Below, piece by piece: positions 13,050 through 16,202 of a stretch of 16,202 nt of DNA (positions within the stretch are counted from its first letter, which is position 1; every line of letters starts with the position of its first letter). Source of the stretch: CAZALT01 sp964485515 (GTDB lineage: Bacteria > Actinomycetota > Acidimicrobiia > Acidimicrobiales > Acidimicrobilacustridaceae). Under the pieces are notes generated by a model that ran no database searches, was not told the origin of the DNA, and saw only the letters and a list, made by a program, of their open reading frames with translations. The stretch covers positions 1 to 16,202 of the forward strand of contig CAZALT010000077.1 of NCBI GenBank assembly GCA_964485515.1. The letters run 5' to 3'. Made by a program: the position numbers and the translations under genes.

Positions 13050-14363
13050 TTGGGACTCGCAACCGTCGTCGATGAGCTGTTCGACCACCGCCTGCCGATC
13101 GAAGTGGAGGCCTACGACGGCAGCCGTGCCGGGCCGTGCGACGCGTCGGCGCGCGTCGTGTTCCGATCTCCCGACGCGCTCGCCCGAATCGCCACCCACC
13201 CCGGCGAGCTCGGGCTCGCCCGGGCCTATGTCGCCGGCGACCTCGACTTCGAAGGCGACATCTACGCGCTCATGTCGAGCATCGCCGACCACCGCCACAT
13301 CCACGTCACGCCGGGCGTCGTGGTCGGGCTCGCCCGCGCCGTGGGGTTGGAGAACCTGAAGTTCCTGCCGCCTCCGCCCGAGGAGGCCCATGTCCACGGC
13401 AGCCTGCACACGCGCCGTCGCGACGCGGAGTCGATCGTCCACCACTACGACGTGTCCAACGCGTTCTACCGGCTCGTGCTCGGACCGTCGATGACCTACT
13501 CGTGTGCGGTGTTCGGCACCGAGGACGACACTCTCGAACAGGCCCAGGCCAACAAGTACGACCTCGTGTGCACCAAGCTCGGCCTCGAGCCGGGCCAACG
13601 GCTGCTCGACGTCGGATGCGGATGGGGAGGGATGCTCATCCACGCCGCCACGAACTACGGCGTCACCGGCGTCGGCGTCACGCTGTCGTTCGAGCAGGAG
13701 GAGCTGGCTCGCAAGCGCGTCGCCGAGGCCGGGCTCGAGGCCCGCGTCGAGATCCGTCGTCAGGACTACCGCGACATCGCCGACAGACCGTTCGATGCCG
13801 TCAGCTCCATCGGCATGTTCGAGCACGTGGGCCGCAACCGCATGGAGGAGTACTTCCGGCGCCTCCACCAGCTGATCGAGCCCGGTGGTCGACTGCTCAA
13901 CCACGCCATTTCCCGGCCGGCCTACCCCCAGGCCGACTCCGCGGTGGGGCATCTCCGAGCCGCCACCCGGCGGATCGCCACGGCCGCCGGCTCGCGCTAC
14001 GGATCCAAGATCGACAGCCCCTTCATGCAGCGCTACGTGTTCCCCGACGGCGAGTTGCACGAGGTCGGAACCGTCGTGTCGATGATCCAGGAGTGCGCGT
14101 TCGAGGTGCGCCACGTCGAGTCCCTCCGCGAGCACTACGCCCGCACGTTGCGCCGCTGGGTCGCCAACCTCGAGGACAACTGGGACGCCGCCGTCGCAGA
14201 GACCTCCGAGGGCCGCGCCCGCGTCTGGCGCCTCTACATGGCGGCGTCCGCCCTTGGCTTCGAACGCAACGATCTCCAGGTCCACCAGGTCCTCGCCACC
14301 AACACCACCGACCAGGGCGACAGCGGTCTGCCCCTGCGGCCAAGGGTGGGGTTGCCGGACTGA
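13050..14363 (+). CDS. cfa: Cyclopropane-fatty-acyl-phospholipid synthase family methyltransferase
   Basis: The 437-residue protein uses S-adenosylmethionine to add a methylene (or methyl) group across or beside the double bond of phospholipid acyl chains at the membrane surface. Features are an N-terminal accessory domain (about 1-110), HHYDVSNAFYRLVLGPSMTYSCAVF (131-155), the SAM-binding motif LLDVGCGWGG (185-194), GMFEHVG (255-261), the substrate/active-site segment PFMQRYVFPDGEL (324-336) and a C-terminal WRLYM (393-397). C152, E258 and Y329 are plausible counterparts of bicarbonate-site residues in the Escherichia coli enzyme. The start is TTG 13050, chosen because GGAGG ends five bases before it and the N-terminus aligns well. 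Ten-methyl stearate or mycolate-type products are not excluded. The stop lies in a short direct repeat next to gap 3. Confidence 0.88.
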   Translation: MGLATVVDELFDHRLPIEVEAYDGSRAGPCDASARVVFRSPDALARIATHPGELGLARAYVAGDLDFEGDIYALMSSIADHRHIHVTPGVVVGLARAVGLENLKFLPPPPEEAHVHGSLHTRRRDAESIVHHYDVSNAFYRLVLGPSMTYSCAVFGTEDDTLEQAQANKYDLVCTKLGLEPGQRLLDVGCGWGGMLIHAATNYGVTGVGVTLSFEQEELARKRVAEAGLEARVEIRRQDYRDIADRPFDAVSSIGMFEHVGRNRMEEYFRRLHQLIEPGGRLLNHAISRPAYPQADSAVGHLRAATRRIATAAGSRYGSKIDSPFMQRYVFPDGELHEVGTVVSMIQECAFEVRHVESLREHYARTLRRWVANLEDNWDAAVAETSEGRARVWRLYMAASALGFERNDLQVHQVLATNTTDQGDSGLPLRPRVGLPD

Positions 14364-14372
14364 GGTTGCCGG
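14350..14372. repeat. Partial 14-base direct repeat over the cfa stop codon, beside gap 3
   Basis: GGTTGCCGG occurs at 14350-14358 and 14364-14372, a 14-base period spanning the TGA at 14361-14363. CGGACT occurs in the first unit (14356-14361) and again as the first bases after the gap (14486-14491), compatible with a collapsed array. It is weaker than the repeats at gaps 1 and 2. Confidence 0.5.
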
Positions 14373-14385
14373 TCGCGATCCGAGG

Positions 14386-14485
14386 NNNNNNNNNNNNNNN
14401 NNNNNNNNNNNNNNNNNNNNNNNNNNNNNNNNNNNNNNNNNNNNNNNNNNNNNNNNNNNNNNNNNNNNNNNNNNNNNNNNNNNNN
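14386..14485. other. Assembly gap 3 (100 N)
   Basis: A placeholder of 100 N between cfa and gluQ. The following 14486-14597 shows no gene, promoter or repeat that I can support. Confidence 0.97.
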
Positions 14486-14597
14486 CGGACTCGCCCACGC
14501 GGCCCGCCTTGCCATGACAGGACGTGCCGGTCGACGGGTAGACGTGGAGGTCACGATGCCGTGCCCGGGATCCTCGTCGCGGGCGCGGCGGTTCGGT

Positions 14598-14619
14598 CAT
14601 GGCAGGCTGACCTGCCATG
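14598..14619 (+). promoter_or_regulatory. Perfect 9-bp hairpin that includes the gluQ start codon
   Basis: CATGGCAGG (14598-14606), loop CTGA, and CCTGCCATG (14611-14619) form a perfect inverted repeat whose last three bases are the ATG start of gluQ. In RNA the start codon would be paired. In DNA the dyad could be an operator over the transcription start. CAGGCT (14603-14608) is a possible -10 if the message is leaderless. There is no Shine-Dalgarno sequence. Confidence 0.55.
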
Positions 14620-15543
14620 GCCGTGGGTCGATTCGCGCCGAGCCCGTCGGGGCCGCTGCACCTCGGGAGCTTGCGCACCGCCATGCTGGCGTGGCTGTTC
14701 GCCCGCTCGGCGGGATCCCGGTTCGTGCTGCGGATCGACGACCTCGACGCGGCGTCGGCGCGCGAGGAGCACGAGCGCAGCCAGATCCGCGATCTCGAGC
14801 TGCTCGGGATCGACTGGGACGGACCGATCCTGCACCAAGGTGACCGGCTCGATCGCTACGGCGAGATCGTCGATCAGCTCGTGGCCGACGGTCTCGTCTA
14901 CCCGTGCTTCTGCACCCGGCGCGAGATCGTCGAAGCGGCGGTCGCCCCGCACGAGCACCTGCCCGATGGCGCGTATCCCGGGACCTGCCGCGACCTCAGC
15001 CCGGGCGAGCGAGCGGCGAAGGAGGCCGCTGCGGGCCGGCCGCCCGCGCTGCGGATCCGCGCCGAGGGGGTCACCGTGGGATTCGACGACGAGCTGCATG
15101 GCCGCGTCGACGGCGTCGTCGACGACTTCGTGGTCAGCCGCTACGACGGCACGCCTGCGTACAACCTCGCCGTCGTCGTCGACGACACGGTGCAGGGCAT
15201 CGAGCAGGTCGTGCGGGGCGATGACCTCCTCTCGGGTACACCTCGCCAGGTGTTCCTCGCCGGTCTGCTCGGCCTGGACGTACCCCGCTACGCCCACGTC
15301 CCGCTCGTGCTGGGCGCCGACGGCGTCCGCCTGGCCAAGCGCCACGGGTCGGTCACGCTCGCCGATCTCGAGCGCGACGGGCGCTCACCGGACGATGTCC
15401 GCGCGTTCCTGGCCCGCTCGCTCGGCCTCGCCGCGTCGGGCGAGCCCGTCACCATGGGAGACCTCGTCGATCGCTTCGATCCGGGCGCGCTCCCCCGAGT
15501 GCCGTTCGTCCTGGACGACACCCGACTGCGGTCGTTTGCGTAG
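14617..15543 (+). CDS. gluQ: Glutamyl-Q tRNA(Asp) synthetase
   Basis: The 308-residue protein is a truncated GluRS-like enzyme that attaches glutamate to queuosine at position 34 of tRNA(Asp). It has the HIGH-like motif APSPSGPLHLGSL (7-19), IDDLDAASAREEH (40-52) where GluRS has its IEDTD-like segment, a zinc site made by C97, C99, Y120 and C124 (CFC...YPGTC), the GDDLL segment (201-205) and the KMSKS-like LAKRHGS (239-245). The C-terminal anticodon-binding domain of GluRS is absent, as expected for GluQRS. Its presence implies queuosine modification or salvage elsewhere in the genome, though no que genes are in the window. The start ATG 14617 sits in a hairpin. A 12-bp inverted repeat overlaps the stop. 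Confidence 0.9.
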   Translation: MAVGRFAPSPSGPLHLGSLRTAMLAWLFARSAGSRFVLRIDDLDAASAREEHERSQIRDLELLGIDWDGPILHQGDRLDRYGEIVDQLVADGLVYPCFCTRREIVEAAVAPHEHLPDGAYPGTCRDLSPGERAAKEAAAGRPPALRIRAEGVTVGFDDELHGRVDGVVDDFVVSRYDGTPAYNLAVVVDDTVQGIEQVVRGDDLLSGTPRQVFLAGLLGLDVPRYAHVPLVLGADGVRLAKRHGSVTLADLERDGRSPDDVRAFLARSLGLAASGEPVTMGDLVDRFDPGALPRVPFVLDDTRLRSFA

Positions 15544-15579
15544 ACGGGTGGCTGGGGTCGCGCGAGGTACGCAAACGAC
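15531..15579. terminator. 12-bp perfect inverted repeat across the gluQ stop; bidirectional terminator
   Basis: GTCGTTTGCGTA (15531-15542) and TACGCAAACGAC (15568-15579) are perfect complements with a 25-base loop. The left arm includes part of the TAG stop of gluQ, and the reverse-strand SnoaL-like gene ends 20 bases beyond the right arm, so the dyad may serve both genes. Confidence 0.55.
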
Positions 15580-15599
15580 GGTGGATTGGGCGGGGCGGG

Positions 15600-16070
15600 T
15601 CAGCGGTTGCGGTGGAAACGGCGATCGGGTTTGGCCGGGGGCATGTTGAAGCCCGGGTTCGGGGTCCAGCCGCTCTCCGCGATGTCCGCGAGGACGTGGG
15701 TCATGTTCAGCAGGTCCTCCTCGTAGTTGAACTTGCCCTCGCCGTCGTAGACCAGCGTCGAGTAGCCCGACTGCTCGTAGTACGACCCGTCCTCGCGCTG
15801 GCCGGGCAGGCGCTGCCACCACTTGATGACCACCGTGTCGCCGCTGATGGCGGTGTACTCGACCGGGAAGGTCCAGTCCTCGAGGCCGGCCATCGACTCC
15901 GAGAAGAACTCGGTGATGTTGTCGAGCCCTTCGACGCGACCCCACGCCGGGTCGATGTAGACGGCGTCATCGGTGAAGAACTCCGACAACTTGGTCCAGT
16001 CGCTCTCCTCGCCCGCGTCGATGCGGCGACGGAGCTCGAGGTAGTCGGCGAGGGTCTCTTCAACGGTCAT
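15600..16070 (-). CDS. SnoaL/NTF2-like domain protein
   Basis: The 156-residue product starts MTVEETLADYLELRRRIDAGEESDWTKLSEFFTDDAVYIDPAWGRVEGLDNITEFF. This is the typical opening of SnoaL-like NTF2-fold proteins: a long first helix, then a xFTDDAVYxDP strand and a G-x-x-x-I helix. A strand-rich half follows (TFPVEYTAISGDTVVIKWWQRLPGQ, then SGYSTLVYDGEGKFNYEEDLLN). The fold forms a cone-shaped pocket used by polyketide cyclases, limonene epoxide hydrolases and steroid isomerases, and by non-enzymatic binders. No function can be assigned from sequence alone. ATG 16070 is preferred over an in-frame start 28 codons upstream because the added residues are non-conserved and a TAGGGT -10 lies seven bases before it. 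The tail (about 140-156) is basic and proline-rich. Confidence 0.8.
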   Translation of the reverse strand: MTVEETLADYLELRRRIDAGEESDWTKLSEFFTDDAVYIDPAWGRVEGLDNITEFFSESMAGLEDWTFPVEYTAISGDTVVIKWWQRLPGQREDGSYYEQSGYSTLVYDGEGKFNYEEDLLNMTHVLADIAESGWTPNPGFNMPPAKPDRRFHRNR

Positions 16071-16077
16071 GACGGGC

Positions 16078-16083
16078 ACCCTA
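16078..16083 (-). promoter_or_regulatory. -10 element of the SnoaL-like gene, leaderless
   Basis: On the reverse strand TAGGGT (TAnnnT) ends seven bases before ATG 16070. There is no ribosome binding site and no clear -35. The last 120 bases of the window show no other feature. Confidence 0.45.
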
Positions 16084-16202
16084 GGCCTGTCCTGTGACGC
16101 GCGGCTCACCTGGGGCCTGCGACGTTGCGGCGCGATGGTGAGGCCGTCGCACACGGCGATGGGGGAGGTGGCCGTGCCGGGTGGGGTGCGGGCTGTTCCG
16201 GG

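Noticed and set aside
12918..14684. Reverse-strand open frame of about 588 codons antisense to cfa
   Set aside because: It crosses an N gap and lacks any recognisable domain, while the forward strand has the SAM-binding motif and full cyclopropane synthase sequence.
15544..15599. tRNA gene near gluQ
   Set aside because: No acceptor stem or GTTCRANNC arm; the bases are accounted for by the 12-bp inverted repeat. No tRNA-like T arm was found elsewhere either.

Overview
The window is a stretch of a very GC-rich bacterial chromosome. Codons are strongly G/C-ending, starts are often GTG (one is TTG), and several genes have a TAnnnT -10 element 6-7 bases before the start codon, as in leaderless transcripts. 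The gene set (LarB/LarC, PaaX-type regulator, CHAD protein, cyclopropane synthase, a small membrane protein often mislabelled 'LigA', GluQRS) fits a high-GC actinobacterium. Acidimicrobiia is my guess from style, not proof. No rRNA, tRNA, IS element, phage gene or CRISPR was seen. Three runs of exactly 100 N (4668-4767, 9449-9548, 14386-14485) are scaffold gaps.

Layout. 1-220 (-): N-terminus of prephenate dehydratase (pheA). 330-2559 (+): overlapping larB-larC, nickel-pincer-nucleotide cofactor synthesis. 2738-3763 (-): membrane fatty acid desaturase, head to head with a PaaX-family regulator (3917 to gap 1) through overlapping promoters. 4866-5606 (+): metallo-beta-lactamase-fold hydrolase. 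5732-7105 (+): PAS-PAS-GGDEF diguanylate cyclase. 7156-7497 (-): small zinc-ribbon protein. 7593-8384 (-): short-chain dehydrogenase. 8557-9378 (+): Nit-type amidase. 9685-12158 (+): CYTH-CHAD protein overlapping a ParA/MinD-like ATPase by 4 bases. 12335-12820 (+): two-helix membrane protein. 13050-14363 (+): cyclopropane-fatty-acyl-phospholipid synthase behind a hairpin-rich leader. 14617-15543 (+): gluQ. 15600-16070 (-): SnoaL/NTF2-like protein.

How the genes work together. Most are single housekeeping or accessory units with their own promoters and with dyads at their ends. Two pairs are coupled: larB-larC (8-base overlap) and CHAD-ParA (4-base overlap). The second pair is the best candidate for an undescribed system: a polyphosphate-binding CHAD protein with its own positioning ATPase, suggesting polyphosphate-granule or CHAD-body segregation. 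Two membrane-lipid modifying enzymes (desaturase and cyclopropane synthase) are also present, each behind an unusual control region.

The most striking non-coding signal is a set of unrelated short direct repeats (14, 15, 18, 20, 21 and 27 base periods) at or just after gene 3' ends. All three assembly gaps abut direct repeats (the third only weakly), suggesting the missing sequence is repeat array. Other structured sites are a perfect 9-bp hairpin that includes the gluQ start codon, and long inverted repeats whose arms contain stop codons.
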